The notes beneath the pieces are model-generated. The model had not been told where the DNA came from. It made no database searches and saw only the letters and a list, made by a program, of their open reading frames with translations. Positions 23,267-34,564 of a stretch of 64,000 nt of DNA are shown here, one piece after another. Made by a program: the position numbers and the translations under genes. Each line of letters starts with the position of its first letter. The stretch's first letter is position 1. The DNA comes from Berberis thunbergii (taxonomy: Eukaryota > Streptophyta > Magnoliopsida > Ranunculales > Berberidaceae). Location of the stretch: contig QNQO01000830.1 in NCBI GenBank assembly GCA_003290165.1, forward strand, positions 124,001 to 188,000. Direction: 5' to 3'.

Positions 23267-24481
23267 AAAGTTTTATCTAACCAAGCATTTTTGACTCAAC
23301 GAAATCAAATTACAATAGTGCTTATAGGCAAGTGCTAGTTGCAACAACTCCTCTGAAAATGTATTAATTGTAGTTCTAACTTGTAACCACTCATCTAAAC
23401 TTTGATTTGTGCGTTGTCCATGGAGGTCTGGAAAGTGTTTACTTTTATCGTGAAAGGGACGATTTTCTTTGTATCCCTCTTGGATTCTTTGTTGGGGTGT
23501 ATTAAGGGGCATCAATTCAGTTCTCGGTTAAAAATGAAATGGGTCATGCATTTGTGCTCTCTCTGGATGGTGCTTATAGAAATGTAGAAGTAGCTTTTGA
23601 TAAACTGAATCAAGAACTATGCTTTCTGGTTTAGAGATCTATGTAGAAAGAGAGTGTTATTATTTCCCTGTTTGGATGGATTCCGCGCTAGTACTATAGC
23701 AAATTGGTTCCACAAGATTTGGACTTCATGTTTATCAAGAGTTGAATACTGCTTCAAAAAGTTTAGAGTTGAAGAAGTTAAATGGTTTGCTTCCTGCTAA
23801 AAAGAGGGATTGTTTAGTTTGTAATGTAGATCTTTCAAGTAATTTTTGTAAACCCAAACGGATGAATAAATCTTAAGGTGCAAATCTGGTTTAAATGTCT
23901 ACAATATCTGGTGATGCAAATCTCCATTACCTATTCAATATTCAAAGTATCTTTCCTCTCAAACCTTTACTATTTCCCATTTTCGGCTAGAAAGAAGACA
24001 AAACTTAATGACTGAGAAAGTCAAAAGCTCAAACTAATTTGTAACTAAAGATGGATGATTGCTTACTTAGTTTCTTCCTTAACTTGCTCTTGATACCCTA
24101 ATTCTTTACATGGATGAGATTAAGTCATAGAAAATACTATAACCCGACAATTCGGTGTCGAATTATTGTTTGTATCTTAATAATGAAAATTCTTCTATGC
24201 ATCCAAAACCTTTGGGTGCACGGTGCATCCAGGTTTTTCTTGTGAATTTGATTTGCAACTTAAGCAAGTAGTAGCTTATATATACACACACACACCTAGT
24301 AGTAAGTTTATGTACATTGGGTGGTAACTTTTTGTGAATGTGTCCTACATCCAAATTTATGCATGTATCACAACATAGCTCCTTTAATAGTTTTTTATGA
24401 GTGAAAAATATTGATTTTTACGTTTATGTTCTAGAATTCTAGTTCTAGAGGTGCCTTTAGTTCCCAAGAGTAGTTTACTAG
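23267..24481. other. Region without a recognisable gene
   Basis: Open frames are short and show no motif. An (AC)n-like run (acacacacac) lies at about 24282-24293. No other structure is seen. Confidence 0.4.
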
Positions 24482-25499
24482 CAGGGACGGACCCAAGAAT
24501 TCACATTTTGGTGGGGGGAAGAGGGTTGGGTTGTGTTACAGTGAAGTCAAAATGATAAATGACATATCTATATTACAATTCAGAGTTGTGTTTTACTATT
24601 CATTGCTGACTGGGACAAAGTCCAATCGAAAGATTTAGAGATAAAAGATGGTTAGAATTAAAATTTGGGAAAATGTATTGAATTTGAGGGTTGAGATTCA
24701 TTTTCCATGATGACATATTTGTAACTAAAACATGTAGAAGGGCAAAAATAATGAAAAACTTTTGAAAAAAGTTGTTGAAAAAAGTTGGTGGAATGTACAT
24801 GTGGCGGAAAGAAAAAATATTGTGTTTTGCTTTTAGCAAAATAAAAATTATCATAACTATCTACGTCGTTATCAAATTTTGGTAAAGTTGATATCGTTGA
24901 AATGCATTTTTTTACATCTTTCCAACAAAATCAATGATCAACACTAGCGCTAAAATTTTAAAAATATATATACTATAATTAAAAAACATATAAAGTATTT
25001 CACGTTTTTAATATTTTTCAAAGCAATGAGACTGGTTGATCATATCAGAAAAATGAGTCGGGCATCTTAATGCACATTTAAACAAAAACTCTAAACTTCA
25101 TATTTTGGCGAATTCAAAGATTGGGGGAGAACTCATTCTCGGCATTTAAATTTTTTTCCCAACTAATTCAAATTAGAAGTCTAACTCTAAAATTTATAAT
25201 ATATATATTTACCTTAAAATAAGCTTACACTTCAATACTGATTCAGAGCCAAAGTGGGGATAGTGAAAGAGATGTTCAGTACAAAATATTTAGCAAAAAT
25301 AAAATTATATGGAATGCCAATGGCACGAGGCATACTCTAGTATAATACATTTCTAACTAATACTATAAATTAAACAAATTTTAAAAAATTCAAAAATTAA
25401 GATATTTCTAATACAAAATAGACTAGCATAATTGAACATGTGCAAACCTGACACATAGCATATAGATATGCTATTTAAGTTGTGCATTTCAATTCTTCA

Positions 25500-27650
25500 C
25501 ACGATAAAACTCATCAATGAAAGAAATTGAATTAATTGTCTTTCAATATAAACAATCATGTTATCTACAAGAAACTCATCCTCTATTTTGTTGCGAATGT
25601 GCATTTTTATAATCTTCATAGCTGAAAATGCTCGTTCTATGGTTGTTGTAGAAACTAAAACTGGAAGAGTGAAAATAAGACGAATTAATTTATCAATAAT
25701 AATGTAGACATTTGACTTTCTTGTTTCAACTAGTATTCAACACAACTCTGTAGAAACTCTGAAAATTGTAGTTACATTAAGAAAAAATTTGATTTTGACA
25801 AACATGATCCTGGAATGTTCCAAATTTTGTCTCAAAATAATTGGATCTTGCTTGGTGAAATCTAGAGGATAAAATATCTCAGCAAGATGTTATCATCAGG
25901 ATTAAATGATTTGAAGCAATCTTTGGGATCCAAAGCCACACTGGGAATAAGGAGTTTCATGTTTCTTCAGTGACTATATTATTCAACTCTTGCAACTGAA
26001 AATTAATTGATTGCAACATTGAATATATCATAGCGGTAATGATGTTCAACTGTAATATAATATTTTTGATGACAAGAACAACATGTGCCCATCTTCTAAG
26101 AAGCACTCATATTGGGAAACATTAATATTATTAGTTTTGCAAATTGATTCCACGATCCCAATAAAAGAATTCTACACATCATTGTGCAAGTCTTAAACAA
26201 GTGTCTTTGTTGTTGATACTAAATTTGTAGCATATTTAAGATGCCCCGAATTCTTTTTATGTAGTTGTTGACAAAAGATATTTAGTAACTCTCAAAACTC
26301 TATTTAATAGGTGAAAAACAAAAAAAAATTCAAATGATCTGTAAGCATCCTTAGCTTCTCCATATATCGAGTAAGTGAGTCTGTTTTGAGACAAGTCGTC
26401 AAGAACTCTATATGTTACATCAAACAGGTTTATGAAATTTGTTCAATCATAATGAGAGCTCGAACGAGTAGCTCCAGGTCGTTGTAAAGTACTAAATTGT
26501 TGGGCTCCTATACCTTTATCAAGTTTTGCAACAGCAAATTAAATTGCAAAAGGTGTGATGGCTCAGTGGTTGAGCAGTGGCGGATGGTATCACTAGGTCA
26601 CAGGGTCAATCCCTTGCATATTTCAACTCCCAAAGGCATTAAAAAAAACAACATAATTAACTATAGTGGAAAATTTTGAAAAGAATAGTCAGTCATATAT
26701 CAACTACTTCTTTAGTTGCTACAACTAAAATTAGTTATAGTCTGTGAGCAAAACAATGCACATAGAACGCCCATGGACAATCTTTTTGAACTAATAACTA
26801 TAATCCATTTCATATACGTGTCGTACACCATGCAGATTACTAGCACCGTCATACCCTTGGCCTCTGATATTTTAATACTAAGATTGAAGTTTTGAAGGAC
26901 TTCATACATCCCATTTTAAACTTAATGCAAAAGTATAAAAAAACACCAATAACTGCACAAAATCATCAATGTCTACAAATCTAAAAAAAAAAACGATAGC
27001 CATGTGATTTTTGTTAGCTGATTCTAAAGTGTCATTGACAAGAAGAGAAAATTTGGCATCACTAACCTCTTCACTTCACGAATTTTATTTCTGACATTGT
27101 TTGCAAGAATATACAATATCTTCTTTTGAATCATAGGTGAAATAAATTTTGCATTTCCTGAGGCATTATTGAAGACAACTTTGTTAACTTCCTATTCAAT
27201 CTTGCAGAAAATTTTATAAGTACGTTCAATGAGAATATCTCGATTCGTTGATTGCTCAGATTCATCACGACCCTTGAAATGTGGGTCTGCCACTTAATAG
27301 CCTCATGTCACTTCTAGTTCTTTAATACTTCATCTTTAAATTATTTATTTATTATTTTGTCCATGTGTTAGGTTTGATTCATTAACTTTTCACAAGCTTT
27401 TGTAACATCTATATGATAATGAGATCTTGCTTGTTGTAAAAATGTGCATCTATTTCCATCACAAACATTTTTCCAACGGTTAAACCCATCAACAATGAAG
27501 GCAAACTGTTTTGATTGATCTTATCCAAAAAGAAAACAAAAATAACAATATGGTTTATCTTTTCCAGGTGAATCAAGGATATGTTTTAAACCATGAACAA
27601 TTGAATCGACAATATTGTTCTCCAAACTTTGTAGGTGGATTGGCTTATAA
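25500..27650 (-). pseudogene. hAT transposase (TTF zinc finger / DUF4371 / dimerisation type), decayed
   Basis: Reading the minus strand from right to left gives a TTF-like start (GFNRWKNV, about 27480), DUF4371 text (SDAKFSLLVNDTLESA near 27040, then IRGQGYDGASNL near 26840, a family hallmark) and, at the end, TTIERAFSAMKIIKMHIRNK followed by EDEFL (about 25655-25540), the hAT C-terminal dimerisation motif. Domain order and spacing agree with ZMYM1-like plant transposases. Numerous stops and shifts make it non-functional. Confidence 0.75.
26552..26655 (+). mobile_element. tRNA-derived SINE-like insertion
   Basis: The word tggctcagtggttgagc fits an RNA polymerase III A box. About 35 bp downstream agggtcaatccc fits a slightly degenerate B box. 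The unit ends in a short A-rich tail (ttaaaaaaaac). It is embedded in the hAT transposase remnant. Target duplications were not resolved. Confidence 0.55.
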
Positions 27651-27975
27651 GGCCCTAAATTTCAGATAAATTCGTTTAACCTCATCCCCTTGGGGGTTAA
27701 ATTCGTATTCAATTATGTGAAGACGTTCTCCATGATCACGCTCAAGAGTAGTAAGTATATCATCATCTTTAGGTTTGACTCTTTGAATTTTAGTGGGGCG
27801 TTGTTTATCAACTATGAAGAATCAACAATGGAGCTAGAAAGTGGATCAATTGTTGATCCACCATCATTGCCTCATTTTTTCCGGCTTAAAGAATGAATCA
27901 ATAGGATTCTTGCCTTCTTTGTTTGATCGCTTGTCAATTATAACTTGAAATTCTAAAAATTAAAAGATAGAGTAA

Positions 27976-29491
27976 ACTTATGATTTCATGTTTATCATTT
28001 GGAAAATTTGGAAACAGCGATGTCGAGTTGTTTTTGAGAATGGTAAGCCAAATGTGGTAACAGTAATTTTGCTGATCAGGAAGAGCATTCGTTTGGCGAA
28101 ATCCTTATTTATTCCTAAGTGGGTGAGTGAGAAAAAGACCCCACTTGTAGCCCTTGGTTTGCCTACTTTTACTGTTATTACGAGGGGCAACAGAGTGGTA
28201 TATTGGAATGCTCCCCCGGAGGGGGTGTCACTTAATGTGGATGGTTCGTCGAGGAAAAATAAGGCGACAACTGGTATTATTGTCAGAAATAGTTTGGGAG
28301 AGTGTTTGGTGGCAAAACAAGTTTTTCTTGGTGAAGGCTCTAATAATATTGTAAAGGTTCGAGCAGTTTTGGTGGGGCTCCAGTTGTGTAACTGTTTGGA
28401 ATTTGCTAAAGTGTGCATTCAAACGGATCCTAAAATTGTTTGTAGTTGGTTTTATGAGGACTTTAAAATTCCTTGGCATTTGGAAAATGAATGGAAGGAA
28501 ATTAGGAGATTGATTTCTCAAATGGAAGTTAGTTGTGCTCACATTTACAGGGAGGCAAATGCGGTAGCAGACGCTTTGGTGAATATATAGAGCTTAGGAG
28601 GAGGGTGTTAGTCGTGTTTTCTATGTGGTGAATCTCCCACGCAAGATTACCGGTCTAGTTGGTTTGGACAAGGTTCATACAACGTATATTCGCGTTCCTA
28701 AATGAGAGGTGCTATTACCTGTCTGTGGTCGGTTTCGGCTCTCTTTAAGGGCTACTGGTTGGATGATGATGCAACCTGTGGTGTTGGGTTACGCGGCTGG
28801 CTGGTCTTGTTGGTGCCGTGTGTAAAACAAAGTGCCACCTCTGTTTTCATTGCGTTGTGCCTTAGGTTGTGTGTTTCACAGTTAGTACAAGTTGGGAACT
28901 TAGATTCGAGGGGCAGGAGTGTGCAATGCATTGCGCGCATTGGAGAGCAGACTCTGTTTCAGCATTTACTGTAAGTGCTGCCTCATTTAGGGTTCGTGTG
29001 GTTTGCATTTGGAGTTTCTTTGTTTTTGCAAAATGCATTAGTACATGCTTTCGCTGGGTTTGCACAATGCAGGGGTGGCTGCAATTATGCAATATGTTTT
29101 GGTGATTTTAGTTGGGAAGTGGGTGTTTTTTGCATGCAACTTACATTGGAAAGGTTGTGCAAGTTGCACTTTGCAAGTTGTGCAATTGGTTTGGAAAGTG
29201 AACTGGATTGGAGAAGTCATATGTTTGAAAGTGAATTGGTTTGGAAGAGTCTTGTTTGTGCGAATATGTTGCATTGCTGGTTAGTTTGGAAAATCAGTGT
29301 GCAATACTGGAGGTCGTTCTGTTTGGAACAGAGCAGGGAAGTTTCAGTCTTGAAAGTTTTTTGTTGCAAGTTGCATTTGGCGCAAGCAGGTGGTGCAAGC
29401 TGCTGCGAGTGCTACTGGGTGCAACTCTGCTTGTGCTGCAGATGGTGGGTGGAGCTATGCAGGTGGCTTGCGCGGTAACGGTCTAAACCTG
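27976..29491 (+). mobile_element. 5'-truncated LINE (L1-type)
   Basis: Contains the C-terminal RNase H region and a long 3' region of the same LINE family as the copy at 58795. About 28590-29491 is its 3' untranslated part (sharing, for example, gaatctcccacgcaagatta-type text with the other copy) and has unusual repeated gtgcaa/gttgca words. The expected poly-A tail is missing because the sequence passes directly into the TRIM LTR at 29492. Confidence 0.7.
27988..28587 (+). pseudogene. LINE RNase H domain (RVT_3) fragment
   Basis: An open 200-codon frame starts with IWKIWKQRCRVVFEN, continues with LNVDGSSRKNKATTG (first catalytic Asp of RNase H), an IQTDPKIV segment (a second acidic site) and ends in HIYREANAVADAL, the usual C-terminal motif. 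The domain removes RNA from RNA:DNA hybrids during target-primed reverse transcription. The reverse transcriptase itself is lost through 5' truncation. The frame is open but has no start of its own. Confidence 0.8.
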
Positions 29492-29753
29492 TGTGATACC
29501 CTTGTGTGGGCGGACCTGAGGGGAAGGGTGCGAGAGAAGCCCATGATGGCGAAGTCCAATAGGCCCGTGGATCCCAAGAGGGGTTGGGCGAGCTACCAAG
29601 GGAAGATTATAGTCCCACATCGCCTAGGTGAGGGAAGGGGATGTGCTATATATGTGCGAGGTTGGATCCTCATAGTACAAGGCTTTTTAAAGTCGTGCGG
29701 GCTGGTTGGGCCCAGAGCGGACAATATCGTACTGTGCGGATCGGGTCATTACA
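29492..29753 (+). repeat. TRIM-like LTR, left copy (262 bp)
   Basis: TGTGATACCC...ATTACA, 262 bp, about 93% identical to 37022-37283 by eye (roughly 18 substitutions, no indels). It contains agtcccacatcgcctaggtg, a TATA-like ctatatatgtg (29649-29659) and gcggacaatatcgt, features of a widespread plant short-LTR group. The 5 bp outside (acctg) do not match those outside the right copy (ttgca), so no target duplication is seen. Confidence 0.85.
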
Positions 29754-29756
29754 GAA

Positions 29757-29769
29757 TGGTATCAGAGCC
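29757..29769 (+). other. Primer-binding site (tRNA-iMet), left
   Basis: TGGTATCAGAGCC, complementary to the 3' end of initiator methionine tRNA, lies 4 bp after the left short LTR. From here on the sequence is that of the chromovirus and not the TRIM, so this site is the left junction of the hybrid element. Confidence 0.85.
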
Positions 29770-29902
29770 ATTGTTTACCGGTTCACATAGAACATCATCG
29801 TATACCACTTTCTTGAGTGAATTGGGTAGAGGAGTTAGGACTTTTGTTGTGTTGTTTGATGTATGGTATGTGTGTTTTGTTTTTCATAGAGGTTGTTTGG
29901 TG

Positions 29903-31060
29903 ATGGCGCGTGGTAAGAGATCCCAGGGTGAGGGATCAGGCACTGCTGGGGAGGATGTCTCTCAGGCTTTCATGGAAATGAGGACCCAATTGGCACAGAA
30001 TCTGAGGCAGGGCAGTCAGTCAGAGGATCTGTTTACTCGGCGCAACAGGGATTTCGTCAGCTTGGGTGGTGAAATATTTGGTGGCATTGGAGATTCTCTA
30101 GCTGCGGATCGGTGGATCTGTAAGGTAGAGCTCATATTTGAGAGGATGGTGCTGACACCTATACAGCGTACTGAGTTAACAACACACCAGTTTGACGGAG
30201 AGGCTATGTACTGGTGGGATCAGTGAGGCAGAGCCGTGATGTGCCAGAGATGCAGTGGGATACATTTTGCCAGGTGTTTAAACAACATTTTGTTTCTGAT
30301 TCTGCCAGAGCTGAGATAGTGGACATGTTTCTACATTTACAGCAGGGTTCTAGATCTGTTTTTGAATACTTGGCCGAGTTTACACAGTTGAGCCGATATG
30401 CCACTTGTTTATAGATAATCCAGAGAAGAAGAACAAAAAGTTTTTGAGTGGTCTGAACCCTTTCCTAAGGAAACAGTTGATGGTGATGATGGATCGTCCT
30501 TTTGAGAGATTAGTGGACGTCACTTTAAGTCAGGAGCGAGTGGACACCGAGTGTAGACAAGAGACTTTGGTTTGACGAGCTAGAGGTTCGGAACGCAGTC
30601 AGAGGTTTGGTCGAGGAAGCCAGACAATTGAGCAGGCACAGCAGCCAAAGCGTGTCGCTGTCCAGCAGAAAAACCCTGGTAGAGGGGGACCAGTTGGGAC
30701 TGGTAGAGACTGCAAAGGTGACAAACGTTCTCGAGGAGATCATCGACAGCAGCAGCAATAGAAACAGCCTAGGTGGGGTGGTCAGACAGGAACTAGGAAC
30801 GGTTGCTTCACTTGTGGTCAAGAGGGACATGTAGCCTGTGATTGTCCAATAGGTCAGACAAATCGATAGGAGCATGTAGTTTGTTATACTTGTGGACAAT
30901 TGGGGCACTTTTCCATACTTTGTCCTCAGAGTAGGGATGGACCAGCACAACAGATGGCGCCTCAGGGACAGTTAGCACCTGCGCCTGGAATTGGTCAGAG
31001 AGTCTCTCTCCCAGCACCGCCTGTTCGCCTAGCAGCTATTCCCAGTCAGGGAAATGTTGA
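29903..31060 (+). pseudogene. Chromovirus gag
   Basis: The ATG at 29903 starts a basic MARGKRSQ leader, then a gag capsid region (ADRWICKVELIFERM, TTHQFDGEAMYWW), interrupted by TGA at 30224. It continues in another frame (WDTFCQVFKQHFVSDSARAE) and then with LSGLNPFLRKQL. Two CCHC zinc knuckles follow: CFTCGQEGHVACDC near 30810 and CYTCGQLGHFSILC near 30880. Gag builds the particle that packages the element RNA. Stops at 30224, 30412 and 30573 and frame shifts show it is not translated as a whole. Confidence 0.85.
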
Positions 31061-31179
31061 GGGTATGTTACTATTTTTGTCTTGTAATTGTGTGTGCCAG
31101 ATATAAAAAGATTTGTGTTATGTGCATTATGCGTAGGAAAAATTGCATGTCAGTGTGTTGTTATGTAACTCAGGATATA

Positions 31180-34100
31180 TGTATTGTGTGCCAGGTTTTG
31201 TGCATTCGTCATCTTTCCTGTTGAGGGCTTTTTTCGATACAGGAGCATCTAGGTCTTTTATTTCTAGATAGTTGGTTGTTAGAGACAACCTTGAGGTAGT
31301 GCCTTTACCGGAGCCTTTGTGCGTTGTGTCTCCCTTGGGCAGTTCGGTTTGGTTGTGGGAGTATTGTCCCCGTTTCGAGTTTTCCTTGTTGGGGTACAAC
31401 TTTGTGTTTGACTTTATTGTCTTGGGTTTTGAGGGATATCATTTGATTCTAGGGATGGATTGGTTGTCCAGTCATTTGGTCATCATTGATTGCTTGCATA
31501 GGTCGGTGATGTTAGCGCCACCTGATGCTTCAGGGTGTGTTGGCTTGTGAGCTCGATTTGGTTTATTTGATGTCGAGTTTTCTTAGCTCTCTTGAGATTT
31601 CTTGTCCCGACACCAACTTTGTAAAGGTTGTGTGTGAGTTCCCTGATGTCTTTCAGGAAATTCCTGGTACCCCTCCTCGTCGTAAGGTAGAGTTTCGGAT
31701 TGACCTGGTTTTTGGTACTGCACCTATATCTAAATCAGAGTACATGCTTGCACCTAAGCAATTGGAAGAGATGAAAGTACAACTTGATGAGTTGCTTCGT
31801 AAGGGGTTTATTCGGCCGAGCAATTCACCTTGGGGAGCTCCAACAATATTTGTATCCAAGAAGGATGGATCATTGAGGATGTGCATAGATTATCGAGATC
31901 TGAATAAAGTGACTATCATGAATAAGTACCCATTGCCTCAAATTGATGATCTATTGAATCAGTTGAGGGGAGCCGTAGTGTTTTCACAGTTAGATTTGCA
32001 GTCTGGGTATCATCAGATGAGAGTTGAGGAACATTCCGTTCCAATTATCGCTTTTCGGACCTGTTATGGCTTGTATGAGTTTCCAGTCATGCCATTTGGA
32101 TTGACAAGTGCACCAGCTTTCTTCATGGATTTGATGAATAGATTGTTCAGTCCGTACTTGGACAAGTTTGTGGTAATCTTCATTGATGATATCTTAGTGT
32201 ACTCGAGGAGTTTAGAGGAGCACAGAGAGTTTGCAAACACTTAGAGAAAATCAGTTGTATGCGAAGTTCAGTAAGTGTCATTTCTGGGAGCCTAAAGTTC
32301 GATTTCTTGGGCATGTCATTTCTAGTGGAGGTATTGCAGTGGATCCCGAGAAATTCGAAGCAGTAAAGTCTTGGAGACGACCGAGTAGTGTGACAGAGAT
32401 TCAGAGTTTTCTGGGTTTGACTGGTTATTACTGACGGTTTATCGAGAAATTTTTCCTGATTGCGGCACCACTCACTCAGTTAACTAGGAAGAATGTTCCT
32501 TTTGTATGGTCAGAAAAGTGTGAAAAAGCTTTTGAAACTTTGAAGCTTCGGTTGACTTCAGCACCAGTGTTGACTATTCCGACACCTGGTAGCCGGCTGG
32601 TGATATTTACTGATGCTTGCGGTACAGGATTGGGTGGAGTGTTGATGCAAGGAAAGAAGGTTGTAGCCTATGCGTCTCGACAGTTGAAACCCCATGAGCG
32701 GAGATATCCGACACATGATTTAGAGTTGGCAGCCGTAGTCTTTGCTTTGAATATCTGGAGACATTATCTGTATGGTGAGAGGTTCGAGTTGTTCACAGAT
32801 CACAAGAGTTTTAAATATCTATTCACTCAGAGGGAATTGAATATGAGACAACAACTATGGGTTGATTTCCTTAGCAGCTATGACTTCGAGATACAATATC
32901 AGCCTGATAGGGCCAATGTGGTTGCAGATGCTTTGAGTAGGCGACATGCAGTGATGGCAACCATGATGATTCAGGAGTACCGAACACTTGAGACATTGGT
33001 TTCATTTGCAGTTCAGCCTACTTTCAGTACAGAAGGCAGCATGATAGCGGGTTTAGCAGATTATCCTCTGTTGATCAGTGGTAGAGAGACAGACTTCTGA
33101 TCCTATGATTACGAGGCAGATAGCAGATTTGGTAGTGGACACATTGGATGAGTGCCCTACCGATTGATCGGTGGGTTCAGATGGAGGGTTGCGATTTCGT
33201 CGGCGACTTTGTGTTCCATCTGATGAGGAGTTGCGAAGAGATATCTTACAGAAAGCTCATAGATCTCGTTTCACCATTCACCCCGGTGGAACAAAGATGT
33301 ATCGAGATTTGAGACGTTCTTTCTGGTGGCATGGCATGAAGAAAGACATTGGAGAGTTTGTGGCACGGTGTGCGACTTGTCAGCAGGTGAAAGCCGAGCA
33401 TCAGAGATCGTTTGGGTTATTGCATCCATTGGATATCCCGATGTGAAAGTGGGAGTATATCACTATGGATTTCATCGATGGACTTCCACGGTTGAGGAAA
33501 GGTAATGAGTCGATATGGGTCATTGTTGATCGGTTGACGAAGTGTGCACATTTCATTCCTGTTAGTATGAATCGGACGGTAGGCAGTCTAGCGGTGTTGT
33601 TCATTCGGGAGATAGTTTGCCTTCATGGGTCGCCTGTTTCAATTGTATCCGACAGAGATCCGCTTTTCACAACCCACTTCTGGCAGAGCTTTCAGCAAGC
33701 TATGGGTACTAGATTGGACATGAGCACGACTTATCATCCACAGATAGATGGCCAATCTGAGCGAGTGAATCAGGTAGTGGAATACATGCTTAAAGCATGC
33801 ATTTTAGACTTTGGGGGCAGTTGGGAAAATCACCTACCATTATGCGAGTTTGCGTACAACAACAACTACCATGTAAGCATTGGCATGGCACCGTTTGAGG
33901 CACTCTACGGACGACCGTGTAGGTCCCCTGTTTGTTGGGCAGTGATTGGAGAGTCAGTTGTGATGGGGCCGGATGTGATCAGAGAAACTACTGAGAAGAT
34001 TGAGCTGATGAGAGCGCGTTTGTTGACAGCCCAAAGTAGACAGAAGAGTTACGCTGATAGGAGGCGTAAGGAGTTAGAGTTTGATGTTGGTGACAGGGTT

Positions 34101-34503
34101 TTTTCTGAAAGTTTCCCCGATGGGCGGAGTTGTTAGGTTCCGAAGTCGAGGGAAGCTTGCACCGAGGTATGTAGGGCCATATGAGATTACTGAGAGGATT
34201 GGACCAATGGCCTACAGATTGGCTTTGCCGCAGAGTATGTCAGGTCTCCACGACATGTTTCACGTATTCATGTTGCGAAAATGTTTGGCAGACCCGTCAC
34301 AGATTATAAAGCCCGCTGAGGTAGAGATTTCTGATGAGTTGACGTATCCAGTAAGGCCAGTAGCCATTGTTGATGATGATGTGAAACAACTTCGTCGGAG
34401 GACAGTGAAGTTAGTGAAGGTTCAGTGGAGCCACCGAGCGGGTGACGTGACTTGGGAGCTGGAGGACCAGATGAGACAGGAATACCCCGAGCTTTTCGCC
34501 TAG
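31180..34503 (+). pseudogene. Chromovirus pol (PR-RT-RH-INT-chromodomain), broken
   Basis: Protease: FFDTGASRSF at about 31229, then TAG at 31269. Reverse transcriptase 31561-32250: [13 protein letters not shown] and the catalytic FIDDILVYS. RNase H 32430-33000: [13 protein letters not shown] and ADALSRR. Integrase 33171-34100: HHCC zinc finger (H-x-H...CATC), DDE core with MDF, SDRDPLF and SERVNQ. Then a GPY/F region and a chromodomain ending VTWELEDQMRQEYPELF, which in this clade guides integration to heterochromatin. Breaks seen: frame change near 32230, TGA at 32432 (normally Arg), TGA at 33098 and 33444 (normally Trp), frame change near 34120. Several are C-to-T type changes, as expected after methylation. 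Confidence 0.92.
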
Positions 34504-34564
34504 GTTTTCTTGTCGTGGCTTTTGTTCGATCTTGAGGACGAGATCTCTTTTAAGGTGTGTATGA

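Larger units (their letters stand above)
24482..27975 (-). mobile_element. Decayed autonomous-type hAT element
   Basis: The left end cagggacggacccaagaatt at 24482 matches the terminal form common in plant hAT elements of the TTF/DUF4371 group. The body carries the matching transposase on the minus strand. The right end was not found: the sequence changes to a LINE near 27976, which probably removed or hides it. The copy is old, with many stops, and contains a SINE at 26552. Confidence 0.65.

Noticed and set aside
29390..29902. Long open frame running through the left TRIM LTR into gag
   Set aside because: The upstream part is LTR and LINE tail sequence; the natural gag start is the ATG at 29903.
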